From Rhynchopus sp. YZ270_cl-10 (lineage: Eukaryota > Euglenozoa > Diplonemea > Diplonemida > Diplonemidae), in contig OZ037879.1 in assembly GCA_964035575.1 (NCBI GenBank), positions 434,001 to 498,000 on the forward strand: a DNA stretch of 64,000 nt, given 5' to 3'. The notes below the pieces were generated by a model, which was given only the letters and a program-made list of their open reading frames with translations, made no database searches and had not been told where the DNA came from. A program made the position numbers and the translations under genes. The first letter of the stretch is position 1. The number at the start of each line of letters is the position of its first letter. Positions 38,301 through 49,401 of the stretch are shown in pieces.

Positions 38301-40771
38301 GGAAGGGACGCTTTTTTTCTCTCCCCGAACAATTACGGGGTCGGTTGGGCTGGGGCAGGTGTGCAGTTGAAACATGCTAAAAAAGGTTTTACTTTCGTTT
38401 TACAAAACCGCCACCGCAGTAACAGAATAGACCATTAGTTGAACTCATCCAACCGCCTGGTTGGTTTTCAGTTCCCATTACTAAACAAAACAGACAATCC
38501 TAAAAAACCCTTGTGTTATTTTAGCTTCACTTAAGAGTCTGAGATGGAAGGGATGGGTAGCAGCAACGTGCTGCAATAAAAGTCTTTAAGAAAACACAAA
38601 AAGTATTTCAACATAATAATTATGCAATCAATAAATTGATAGAATAGGTGGAGGGCTCAATAAAAATGTTACCGTCTTACTTTTTATATGGTATGGTTTG
38701 CAAAACGCAAAAAGAAAAGTAAACTGCTTCGTGCACAAGTTGAAACTTCAGTAGATGGGTTTCTGACATTAATCCTGTTTCTGTCCTAAGAATCATACAG
38801 TTGCATTCGAAAGGGTGGACATCTTCAGTGATTTCCCTTTTGTTGGTGGGTGAATGTCGTGAAACAGATGTTCGTGTGAACATTTGGTACCTTCTACTTC
38901 GGTTTATTGGTTAGCGTACACAAAAGTTACTTGTGTCTCTTCGTGTTGATAAGTATCGTGTTGCATTGCAGCATCCACACTTGTGAACATGTCTTGTAGA
39001 ATTCTGTGAAGTTTGTGGACTGGTGCGGAGCACAGACATGGGATGGGAGGGGCTGTCTATAGGAGAGGGGTTGGGTTGCTGGGGGTAAAAAGAACTGGTG
39101 AGGGATACTTATCCCCTTCATCGCGACAGAAACTTTCCTTGTATATTGCATATCCCCAAAAATACAAAAGTTTATTTCCCCCCTTTTCCTTTCTCTGTCC
39201 TTACAGGATGTAATGTCTGATCACCAGGAGGAAGAGTAACCTAAAGAGTCTTGGTCTTGATGGCTGCCGTGTATACGTAAAGTATTCCGTGCAATAATTG
39301 CTACCAATCCAAACCAATAGCAACACATGCCGTCTGCGTATCAGATAGAAAACCTCAGCAAGCATAGAAGAAAGAAAAATAAAATAAAAAGCAAAAATTA
39401 CAAAAGATGTAAAACACACTGACTTTTCTGGACTTAGTAGTTCGCCGCCCAAGCAATGATTAAAACTCGTTTAATCATCCATTGTCCATTGTATTGAAAC
39501 ACATACAAAAAACAAACAGAAAATGAAGTTCACGTGCACACTCATTGAAGAGGTTTGCTTGTTTGTAGCTTTGATTTTCTTTGGGTACGTGCACAAAAAA
39601 TACGAGCACGATAGATACAAAAAGCACACGTTGTTGTAGTGCAACAAAAACACTGCAAACGAACAGTTTGTGAGATGGTGGGGTCCTCGAATCTCGCCCA
39701 ACCGCCTGGTTGGTTCTTCGGTCCTTTTGTTCCTTTGATTCTCCTCAGACCAAACCATCTCTCTTCTGCTGTTGCGGTTTGTGACGCATTAATATGAGGG
39801 TTTTGCTCATGCAAAGAATTGCACCCTGCAATGGGTGGTGAACGAAGCAACGGAAACGATAAGCTAACTAAAACAAATCGCTCGCGAAAACAAATAAAAA
39901 CTAACCAAACGAGACACAACAAATGTAAAAACAACGTAGGGTGATACAGCGCACACTTTTCATGCAGCGGAAAAACGCGCAAAATCCATGAGAGATTCGT
40001 TATTCTTTGTTTGTTGCTCAAAAGACTATCAACGTGAGGGGGGGAACATAAAGGTTGTTTGTTGTTCGCTTCCACACCACTTCTAATTCAGACTCGAGTC
40101 TTTTGGCTGTCCTGACAAGCGCCTGCCAAAACGCTCGCCTCGTGGGTGTGCACTTTTATTATACACTTTTTCCGATAGTCTACACAAGAGAGCAGAAACC
40201 CAAAAACACAAAAAGGGGAGGGTGGGCGGGTCACAACATCTCTCTCATGGTGTCCCATGCTGTACGGACAGTTGGGCCTCACCCTTTCTCTTAGGGATTT
40301 ACATGGGCTTACTTACAGGTAGTACACTGTAACCCAAAGGGGGACTCTGCAGAGCGACTCTGGCCTAACCGTTTGTCGCTGTTTAATGCTCCGGGTGCGA
40401 GCACCCATCAGAGAAGAGGGGGCCAGACTGACCAGGCATTTATATACCCTGCCAGGGTGAACTTGCATAAAAGAGGGCAGGGGCGTTTAGTAACCCTGGC
40501 GACTAAGGGAAGTCCCGCATACCCCAACAGAAAGACAAAGGCTATGCATTGGTGATAAAGGCAGGGTTGCTGAAAAACAAAAAGACCCTGAGGTCAACAC
40601 GCCCCGCATACCCCTCCTCGCCTCCTGTCTTGTACTCTCTCAGGCCAAGACATCGGTTCGAGCGGTCAACACCTTCATAGAGTTTCTGGAGGAACGGACC
40701 CCCGGATGACATCAAAGGTCCAGCTCAGGAACAAAAAGAAAATGAAGTTCACGTGCACACTCATTCAATTA
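38301..40771. other. array spacer 3, no supported gene
   Basis: It shares 38320-38588 with spacer 4 and then has about 900 bp found only here (38590-39520). At 39521-39544 it carries the gene-3'-flank phrase gaagttcacgtgcacactca without a gene behind it, a possible scar of a lost gene copy. The conserved hairpin block follows (39640-39843). The uninterrupted target site of the TA element at 44622 is here (TA at 40162-40163), and so is the uninterrupted site of the 45739-46256 insertion (near 40309). Confidence 0.6.
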
Positions 40772-43327
40772 TCACAGATAGATGAAGTCATGTGGGTTGC
40801 ACTGCCTTGCATCCTCAAGGGCAAGTTGTGTGTCTGCAGCAGTGCGTCTGCTCTCTACGAGCTCAGCAGTTAGGGCAGACACGATACGTTTGTAATTGTC
40901 GACGACACCATTGTGCTTGTCGACTTCGGCACGAGCCTCGCACAGGAGTGCCATGAGGTCCTCTTGCATGGGTGGTGGTTCCGGGTGTGTGAAGGACACA
41001 GCATGTGGGTCTTGTGGCATCCTGTTAACCTTCGTCTTCCGGTCGACCTCTGCATACCACCGCTCCCGGCAGTACAGCCAGATGTCCAGAAGGAACTTCA
41101 GCACAGCCGCATTCCCCACCCACTCGCCAATGTTCTCCCCCGCATCCATCAGCGCCTCGTTCTCCTGCGACACCCCCAGAAACGCAACCACAGCAAACGC
41201 AAACTCAAGCAGCCCAAGCAACACCTCCACCCAGTTCTCCACCCACCGTGAGAACGGCTTGTCTTTCAGCACGGTGGCAGTCCAGATCAGCGGCATGCAG
41301 GTAATAAGCCCCGCCCGGCCTGCACAGTTCACAAGCGTCTGTGGGTTCCACCCAAAGAGAACGCCGATGGAGCCCGTGAAGATGAGCTGTATGGCGAAGT
41401 ACTCGCTGTGCTCAAAGCGGTACCCGTCGAAGACACAGGCAGACGCACGCAGCGCATGTGTCGGTGCCTGTTCACGCCACTCCCACCGTGCGGCGACGTA
41501 CCGATCCAGCCAGCGCGTCGGCGGCACAGCAGCAGTGATGTATGTCTTCCGAGCACGATTTGCCAGCCACAGCAGCCATGCAATCACCCCTGCAGACAGC
41601 AGCAGAATCCCCATGCCCACACCCAGATCGGCGTGGCTTCCGTGAAGCACCAACGCAGTGGCGCCTTGCATGATAGGCGTCCACAGCAGCTCCAACACAA
41701 GGCACACCACCGGGACAGGCATCTCACGGAGCGAGGCCAGCACACCTGGCGTGCCGTACACACTGCTGTGCATCAAGGCTCCGAGGCACGTCGTCAGGAT
41801 GAGCATGGTGATGATCACGGTGTTCCCGACGGCAGCACCACGTTCCTCGCGGAGTGTGTCTCTGCCGATTCTGAGCTGCGAGGGGCTCAGGACAAACGGC
41901 ATCGGTGTTGCCGTGTTGCGTGGGCACTCCAGCATGCGGAGGTACATCTGTGCACGCGCCACACGCGACAGGCCGTGCGACGTCATGGTGAACGACCCAC
42001 CCGTCACCACCGTCGTCGCCAAGGCACCACCAGTCACCCCTGAAGCCGTTGCGGTTGTGGTCCACTCTGTGTACTCCTCCAACACTGCGCTCCCATCATC
42101 GGGCTGGCTCAGCAGCGTCTGCGGTGTGAGTGTAGAAGGCACAGCAGTGTCCGGTGCAGGTGTCTGTGGGGGAAGCGTCTCAGGGATGGCTGTGTCGGGT
42201 GCTGGCGTGGGTGGGGGCTGGGTGTTTCCTGGTGTGGGTGTAGATGGCAACGCAGTTTCTGGAGCTTCGGTTTTTGGTGCGTCTGTTGCAGGTGGGTCAG
42301 TTGCGGGTGGGTCGGTGGCAGGCGGATCAGTTGCAGGTGGATCTGTGGCAGGCGGGTCTGTTTCGGGTGCGTCTGTCAGCATGGTCTTCCACACACGCAC
42401 CGAGGTGTCCGTCGATGCACTAGCAATGAAGCGCATATCCTTCGAGAACCGCACACTGAGGACCGGAGCTGTGTGTCCCTTCATGTCGACGATGAGGGAT
42501 AGTGAGCTGTCTGGCACCCACATCTTCACGTTCTGATCCCCGCCACCTCCAGACACTATGTACGCACCGTCGGCCGAGTACGCAATGGAATACACCCACC
42601 CTGTATGACCAAGGAAGGTGGCCTCTGCCTTCTGCGTGGCGAGGTCCCAGATGATCACTGTTTTGTCCTTACCGCCGCTTGCAACCTTTTTCCCATCTGG
42701 AGAGTAGGCTACGGTCAGAACCTCGTCTGTGTGCCCTGTCAGGGTGAACTCCACGGACTTGCTTGCCACATTCCACACGATGACGTCTGTACCACCACAG
42801 GACACTATGCGGGTGTCGTCTGGAGAGAACTCTGCACCCCTCACCGCACTGCTATGCCCAGAGAGCACGTAGGCCACCGCACCAGAGGAAGTCCACACAC
42901 GCACAGCGTTCCCTGCATCCCCGGTCACAATCTGCGTACCCCCACTCGAGAACGCGACACTATACACATCGTACCCAACATCGACGGTCTTCTGCACGGT
43001 AGCGTCACTGACACGCCATATCATCAAATTTCCATCCTCATCACCACTTGCCACTGTTGCCCCATCCGGTGAGTACCGCACACCCCGCACCGTAGTCCGA
43101 GGGCCTGCATAGGACTGTACCATATCCCCAGTCGAGGTGTCCCATTCACGTAGCAATTTGTCAAGGCTTCCAGTTATGAGGCGCGTCCCAGAAGGGGAAT
43201 AGTCGATGGCTTTGACAACCTTGGTGTGTCCAGTGATCATTCCGACGCATTCCGCACCGTCGCCACTTAGGCAGGCAGGGAGGACGTGGAGGTGTAACGA
43301 AACTGCCCACAAAGCGAGGACCTGCAT
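40772..43327 (-). CDS. WD40-propeller membrane receptor-like protein, array copy 4
   Basis: It has 851 residues and the same domain order, and is the shortest intact copy. The variable set includes GHTKVVKAI (blade 1), GPRTTVRGV (blade 2), VGYDVYSV (blade 3), GHTGWVYSI (blade 6) and GHTAPVLSV (blade 7). Five TDPPA units. The stalk has lost about 45 residues between two TLTP phrases, consistent with deletion between short repeats. Two heptads. The reading frame is intact. Confidence 0.88.
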   Translation of the reverse strand: MQVLALWAVSLHLHVLPACLSGDGAECVGMITGHTKVVKAIDYSPSGTRLITGSLDKLLREWDTSTGDMVQSYAGPRTTVRGVRYSPDGATVASGDEDGNLMIWRVSDATVQKTVDVGYDVYSVAFSSGGTQIVTGDAGNAVRVWTSSGAVAYVLSGHSSAVRGAEFSPDDTRIVSCGGTDVIVWNVASKSVEFTLTGHTDEVLTVAYSPDGKKVASGGKDKTVIIWDLATQKAEATFLGHTGWVYSIAYSADGAYIVSGGGGDQNVKMWVPDSSLSLIVDMKGHTAPVLSVRFSKDMRFIASASTDTSVRVWKTMLTDAPETDPPATDPPATDPPATDPPATDPPATDAPKTEAPETALPSTPTPGNTQPPPTPAPDTAIPETLPPQTPAPDTAVPSTLTPQTLLSQPDDGSAVLEEYTEWTTTATASGVTGGALATTVVTGGSFTMTSHGLSRVARAQMYLRMLECPRNTATPMPFVLSPSQLRIGRDTLREERGAAVGNTVIITMLILTTCLGALMHSSVYGTPGVLASLREMPVPVVCLVLELLWTPIMQGATALVLHGSHADLGVGMGILLLSAGVIAWLLWLANRARKTYITAAVPPTRWLDRYVAARWEWREQAPTHALRASACVFDGYRFEHSEYFAIQLIFTGSIGVLFGWNPQTLVNCAGRAGLITCMPLIWTATVLKDKPFSRWVENWVEVLLGLLEFAFAVVAFLGVSQENEALMDAGENIGEWVGNAAVLKFLLDIWLYCRERWYAEVDRKTKVNRMPQDPHAVSFTHPEPPPMQEDLMALLCEARAEVDKHNGVVDNYKRIVSALTAELVESRRTAADTQLALEDARQCNPHDFIYL

Positions 43328-43660
43328 AAAAGAGTAGTTGACAACGTGCTAAAACACGTCTGAGTCGAGCTCATGCAAAGGATGTGTACGTGAGTGGTAT
43401 ATAAAAGGGCACCCCTACTCCCGCATCTCCTGAACAGTGTGGTGTTTTGTTTTGGGGGTGTTAAGGAGGCAGGAGGGAAATGCATGAGAGACAGGCAGGA
43501 AGTGAGATACGGCAACAGAGATCAGGAGGTGCGTTCAAGATGCAAGAAGAGTTTTAAAATAGATTCGTCTTCAATTCAGAGAAACCACTTGACAGTGTCG
43601 CATACGTTTTCTCCACAATAAAAGATCCAAGAGGATAATAAAAAGGTGAAGGAATGGCGA
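43328..43660. promoter_or_regulatory. conserved upstream block of array copy 4
   Basis: Contains tatataaaaggg at 43398-43409. The 45-codon plus-strand frame has one substitution (Ser to Asn). Confidence 0.58.
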
Positions 43661-44621
43661 AGGAACGCATTTTTTTCTCTCCCCGAACAATTACGGGGTC
43701 GGTTGGGCTGGGGCAGGTGTGCAGTTGAAACATGCTAAAAAAGGTTTTACCTTCGTTTTACAAAACCGCCACCGCAGTGACAAAATAGACTATTAGTTGA
43801 ACTCATCCAACCGCCTGGTTGGTTTTCAGTTCCCATTCCTAAACAAAACAGACAATCCTAAAAAACCCTTGTGTTATTTTAGCTTCACTTAAGAGTCTGA
43901 GATGGAAGGGATGGGTAGCAGCAACGTGCTGCAATAAAAGTCTTTCAAAACACAAAAATAAAATAAAAAGTTCACATGCACACTCATTGAAGAGGTTTGC
44001 TTGTTTCTAGCTTTGATTTTCTTTGGGTACGTGCACAGTGAACAACCTACACAAAAAATACGAGCACGATAGATACAAAAAGCACACGTTGTTGTAGTGC
44101 AACAAAAACACTGCAGACGAACAGTTTGTGAGATGGTGAGGTCCTCGAACCTCGCCCAACCGCCTGGTTGGTTCTTCGGTCCTTTTGTTCCTTTGATTCT
44201 CCTCAGACCAAACCATCTCTCTTCTGCTGTTGCGGTTTGTGACGCATTAATATGAGGGTTTTGCTAATGCAAAGAATTGCACCCTGCAATGGGTGGTGAA
44301 CGAAGCAATGGAAACGATAAGCTAACTAAAACAAATCGCTCGCGAAAACAAATAAAAGCTAACCAAACGAGACATAACAAATGTAAAAACAACATAGGGT
44401 GATACAGCGCACACTTTTTCATGCAGCGGAAAAACGCGCAAAATCCTGGAGAGACTCGTTACTCTTTGCTTGTTGCTCAAAAGACTATCAACGTGAGGGG
44501 GGAACATAAATGCTGTTTTTTGTTCGCTTCCACACCACTTCTGATTCAGAATCAAGTCTTTTGGCTGTCCTGACAAGCGCCTCCGAAAACGCTCGCCTCG
44601 TGGGTATGGACTTTTAATATA
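43661..44621. other. array spacer 4, first part
   Basis: It shares 43690-43945 with spacer 3, then the scar phrase (43967-43988), the conserved hairpin block (44098-44302) and the left flank of the TA-element insertion. No gene. Confidence 0.58.
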
Positions 44622-45593
44622 CCGTAATCGTAAAAATTCTGGACCGTAAAAATTTTGGACCGTATAATACTTGGACCGTAAAAATTCTGGAACTTTTTGG
44701 GTTTTTTGGCAAACTGGAACATTTTTACGGTCCAGATATATTACGGTCCAGATGTGGTTTTGGCCTGCCGAGTACTTAGCGGTTTTTGGTTTCATTAACA
44801 GTGTTTTTTCTGGAGGGGGTGCGGGGGTGCGCGCGCACCCCCGTCAGACTTTTTTGAGATTTCAAGGGGGTGCACGCACCCCCTAGCGGCCCCCCTGGGG
44901 CGGAGGGGCAGGGCGGTTGGGGGTGGGGGACCCACCCCCCTACCACTCTGCCCCCCCTTCACCTTCCCCATCGTGCTCTCGCGAGCCCCACCAGGAAGTA
45001 AGGAGTCGGCGTTTCCGTAGCTGCAAACATAACTGTTTTGCGTCCCAGGTGCTGTAAGTGTAGCTCTTCTCTGTTTGGCAGTAAAAATGTGCAATTTTAA
45101 GCGCAATTTTTTGAAACGTTGCGTACCGTGGCTTCACCAGGAACCTTTGGGTGCCATGACCGCCGGCTGGTACTTCGTGCACCACGTGTGTCTAGTGCAA
45201 ATATCAATGAAGTGCCGAACTCCGCAGTTGGATAACTGAGGAATTCCCATATTCCGCCGGAGGCCCCCAACTTGAGCTGGGTTGGGGACCCGGGTTCGAC
45301 CGAGTTTTGACCGAGTTTCAGCGAAAACCCCCAAAACCTTTTTAATCCCCTGTTGCATGGTCAACCGCGGGAAAAAAAATATACGCACTTTTTTGCCCTG
45401 TGCACCCCCGTCAGCCAAAAACTCCAAGTCCTAGAAAAAACACTGCTGAAAAGGGGAAAAAAAAACCAAAAAACCAAAAACTGCTAACACAAAAAAACCC
45501 CCCCAAAAAATGTTGGACCGTAAAAATTCTGGAACTTTTTGGGGTTTTGGCAAACTGGAACATTTTTACGGTCCACAATTTTTACGATTACGG
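44622..45593. mobile_element. 972-bp TA-flanked fold-back element, copy 2, with a nested insertion
   Basis: It starts ccgtaatcgtaaaaattc and ends with the complement ...tttttacgattacgg, flanked by TA. Its flanks join to match the uninterrupted paralogous site at 40151-40175. Each arm repeats ggaccgtaaaaattctgg. The middle (44799-45445) is a second element. No transposase. Confidence 0.88.
44799..45445. mobile_element. nested hAT-type element
   Basis: Ends cagtgttttttct / agaaaaaacactg. It contains 45112-45305, homologous to the interior of the hAT element at 1056-1800 (aatatcaatgaagtgccgaa; ccgccggaggcccccaactt). I could not find an 8-bp target duplication. Confidence 0.65.
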
Positions 45594-45595
45594 TA

Positions 45596-46726
45596 CATTT
45601 TTTCCGATAGTCTACACAAGAGAGCAGAAACCCAAAAACACAAAAAGGGGAGGGTGGGCGGGTCACAACATCTCTCTCTTGGTGTCCCATGCTGTACGGA
45701 CAGTTGGGCCTCACCCTTTCTCTTAGGGATTTACATGGACCAATGAGGTTCCTTCTGTCCCTTCCTACTATCTGGCAAAACAGCACTCAAGGGAACGACC
45801 TCAATACACCCCCCTCTCCATCCTCCATCGATGCCCGAGAGAAAAAAAAATCACTATTTTTTTTTTCCCTGCCCCCCCTTCCCCCCCCTCAATACAACGC
45901 AGGCTGGAACGGCTGTGCGGACCTTCTGCTCCTCCCATTTGCCGAGGACTTTCGCCGTCTGTGTTTCTCCTCTCCTCCTCCTCCTCCTCCTCCCCCTCCC
46001 CCTTGGTACCTCTCATACGAAGCGATGTCGTCGGATCTATGTCTATTCCCTCTGTCCCCTCTTGGTGGAGGAGGCACACCATGGTATGGTCCTGCATGAG
46101 AATGTGCGACCTGGCGCGAGTAGTACGCTTGCATTGCGTTGGATAGGGGTTTGCATGGTGTGCGTATTCCGTTCGAGCGTTCGGGGATGCAACAGGGTTG
46201 GCATTGTTGTTGCATTGGCACACATGGACTAGGTAGCGTTCTGCATACTGGGGTGGACTTACTTACAGGTAGTACACTGTAACCCAAAGGGGGACTCTGC
46301 AGAGCGACTCTGGCCTGACCGTTTGTCGCTGTTTAATGCTCCGGGTGCGAGCACCCATCAGAGAAGAGGGGGCCAGACTGACCCAGTATATATATACCCT
46401 GCCAGGGTGAACTTGCATAAAAGAGGGCAGGGGCGTTTAGGAACCCTGATGACAAGGGAAAGTCCCGCATACCCCAACAGAAACACAAAGGCTATGCATT
46501 GGTGATAAAGGAGAGGCAGGGTTGCTGAAAAACAAAAAGACCCTGAAGGCAACACTCCCCGCATACCCCTCCTCGCCTCCTGTTTTGTACTCTCTCAGGT
46601 CAAGGCATCGGTTCGAGCGGTCAACACCTCCATAGAGTTTCTGGAGGAACGGACCCCCGGATGCAATTTAAGGTCCAGACCAGGAACAAAAAGAAAATGA
46701 AGTTCACGTACACACTCATATTATTA
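45596..46726. other. array spacer 4, second part, with a 518-bp insertion
   Basis: 45600-45738 and 46257-46726 match spacer 3 (40170-40308 and 40309-40771). Between them, 45739-46256 is absent from spacer 3; it contains a C/T-rich stretch and short open frames on both strands with no recognised domain, no inverted ends and no clear target duplication. Confidence 0.6.
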
Positions 46727-49401
46727 TCACAGATAGATGAAGTCATGGGGGTTGAACTGCCTTGCATCCTCAAGGGCAAGTTGTGTGTCTGCAGCAGTGC
46801 GTCTGCTCTCTACGAGCTCAGCAGCTTGGGCAGACACGATACGTTTGTACTTCTCGACCATACCCTTGTAATTGTCGACGATACCATTGAGAGTGTCGAC
46901 TTCGGCACGAGCCTCGCACAGGACTGCCATGAGGTCCTCTTGCATGGGTGGTGGTTCCGGGTGTGCGAAGGACACAGCATGTGGGTCTTGTGGCATCCTG
47001 TTAACCTTCGTCTTCCGGTCGACCTCTGCATACCACCGCTCCCGGCAGTACAGCCAGATGTCCAGAAGGAACTTCAGCACAGCCGCATTCCCCACCCACT
47101 CGCCAAGGTTCTCCCCCGCATCCACCAGCGCCTCGTTCTCCTGCGACACCCCCAGAAACGCAACCACAGCAAACGCAAACTCAAGCAGCCCAAGCAACAC
47201 CTCCACCCAGTTCTCCACCCACCGTGAGAACGGCTTGTCTTTCAGCACGGTGGCAGTCCAGATCAGCGGCATGCAGGTAATAAGCCCCGCCCGGCCTGCA
47301 CAGTTCACAAGCGTCTGTGGGTTCCACCCAAAGAGAACGCCGATGGAGCCCGTGAAGATGAGCTGTATGGCGAAGTACTCGCTGTGCTCAAAGCGGTACC
47401 CGTCGAAGACACAGGCAGACGCACGCAGCGCATGTGTCGGTGTCTGTTCACGCCACTCCCACCGTGCGGCGACGTACCGATCCAGCCAGCGCGTCGCCGG
47501 CACAGCAGCAGTGACGTATGTCTTCCGAGCACGATTTGCCAGCCACAGCAGCCATGCAATCACCCCTGCAGACAGCAGCAGAATCCCCATGCCCACACCC
47601 AGATCGGCGTGGCTTCCGTGAAGCACCAACGCAGTGGCGCCTTGCATGATAGGCGTCCACAGCAGCTCCAACACAAGGCACACCACCGGGACAGGCATTG
47701 CACGGAGAGGCCAGCACACCTGGCGTGCCGTACACACTGCTGTGCACCAAGGCTCCGAGGCACGTCGTCAGGATGAGCATGGTGATGATCACGGTGTTCC
47801 CGATGGCAGCACCACGTTCCTCGCGGAGTGTGTCTCTGCCGATTCTGAGCTGCGAGGGGCTCAGGACAAACGGCATCGGTGTTGCCGTGTTGCGTGGGCA
47901 CTCCAGCATGCGGAGGTACATCTGTGCACGCGCCACACGCGACAGGCCGTGCGACGTCATGGTGAACGACCCACCCGTCACCACCGTCGTCGCCAAGGCA
48001 CCACCAGTCACCCCTGAAGCCGTTGCGGTTGTGGTCCACTCTGTGTACTCCTCCAACACTGCGCTCCCATCATCGGGCTGGCTCAGCAGCGGCTGCGGTG
48101 AGTGTTGTCAGTGTCGGTGCCGGTGTGTCCGGTGGAGCTGTCTGCAGCGGGGTCGTGGTGGGCGCAGTTGTAGGAGCAGCCGTCTTTGGGGCAGGTGTGG
48201 CCGGAGGGCGCGTGTGCCCCGGTGTCAGTGTAGAAGGCACAGCAGTGTCCGGTGCAGGTGTCTGTGGGGGAAGCGTCTCAGGGATGGCTGTGTCGGGTGC
48301 TGGCGTGGGTGGGGGCTGGGTGTTTCCTGGTGTGAGTGTAGATGGCAACGCAGTTTCTGGAGCTTCTGTTTTTGGCGCGTCCGTCCCAGGTGCATCAGTT
48401 GCAGGTGGGTCGGTGGCAGGTGGGTCTGTTGCAGGTGGGTCTGTCATCTGCATGGTGTTCCACACACGCACCGACCCGCCGTACGATGCACTAGCAATGA
48501 AGCGCATATCCTTCGAGAACCGCACACTGTAGACGGTATCTGTGTGTCCCTTCATGTCGAGGATGAGGGATAGCGAGCTGTCTGGCACCCACATCTTCAC
48601 GTTGTCATCCCCGGCACCTCCAGACACTATGTACGCACCGTCGGCCGAGTACGCAATGGAGCGCACCCACCCTGTATGACCAAGGAAGGTGGCCTCTGCC
48701 TTCTGCGTGGCGAGGTCCCAGATGATCACTGTCTTGTCCCTACTGCCGCTTGCAACCTTTTTCCCATCTGGAGAGAAGGCCACAGTGATAACCTCTGACG
48801 TGTGCCCTGTCAGGGTGAACTCCACGGACTTGCTTGCCACATTCCACACGATGACGTCTGTACCACCACAGGACACTATGCGGGTGTCGTCTGGAGAGAA
48901 CTCTGCACCCCACACCGCATTGCCATGCCCAGAGAGCACGTAGGCCACCGCACCAGAGGAAGTCCACACACGCACAGCCTTCCCATCATCCCCGGTCACA
49001 ATCTGCGTACCCCCACTCGAGAACGCGACACTCCACACAGGGAACCCAACATTGACGGTCTGCTGCACGGTACCGTCACTGACACGCCATATCTTCAAAT
49101 TTCCACCACCATCACCACTTGCCACTGTTGCCCCATCCGGTGAGTACCGCACAGCCAGCACCGAATCCATCTGGCCTACATAGGACTGTACCATATCCCC
49201 AGTCGAGGTGTCCCATTCACGTATCGAGTTGTCAGAGCTTCCAGTTATGAGGCGCGTCCCAGAAGGGGAATAGTCGATGTCCCAGATATACGAGGTGTGT
49301 CCAGTGCTGATCATTCCGACGCATTCCGCGTCGTCGCCACTTAGGCAGGCAGGGAGGACGTGGAGGTGTAACGAAACTGCCCACAAAGCGAGGATCTGCA
49401 T
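46727..49401 (-). pseudogene. WD40-propeller membrane receptor-like gene, array copy 5, broken by two 2-bp deletions
   Basis: The first 443 codons (49401 to 48070) are open: signal peptide, seven blades with their own variable set (GHTSYIWDI, GQMDSVLAV, VGFPVWSV, GHGNAVWGA, GHTSEVITV), three TDPPA units and the stalk. A 2-bp deletion near 48099 (gcggtgagtg where others have gcggtgtgagtg) shifts the frame to an early stop. A second 2-bp deletion near 47706 (cggagagg where others have cggagagagg) separates the membrane domain. Both lie in dinucleotide repeats. The membrane and coiled-coil part (46727-47737) is otherwise conserved. It is either a pseudogene or a source of a soluble propeller-plus-stalk protein; sequencing error is possible but would have to occur twice. 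Confidence 0.82.

Noticed and set aside
45689-46232. Overlapping frames of 130-140 codons on both strands
   Set aside because: They lie in an insertion with homopolymer and CCT-rich composition, and there is no homology or signal that prefers either strand.
25394-49401. A diversity-generating retroelement acting on the WD40 genes
   Set aside because: There is no template repeat and no adenine-biased substitution, and the only reverse transcriptase in the window belongs to an unrelated tyrosine-recombinase element 18 kb away.
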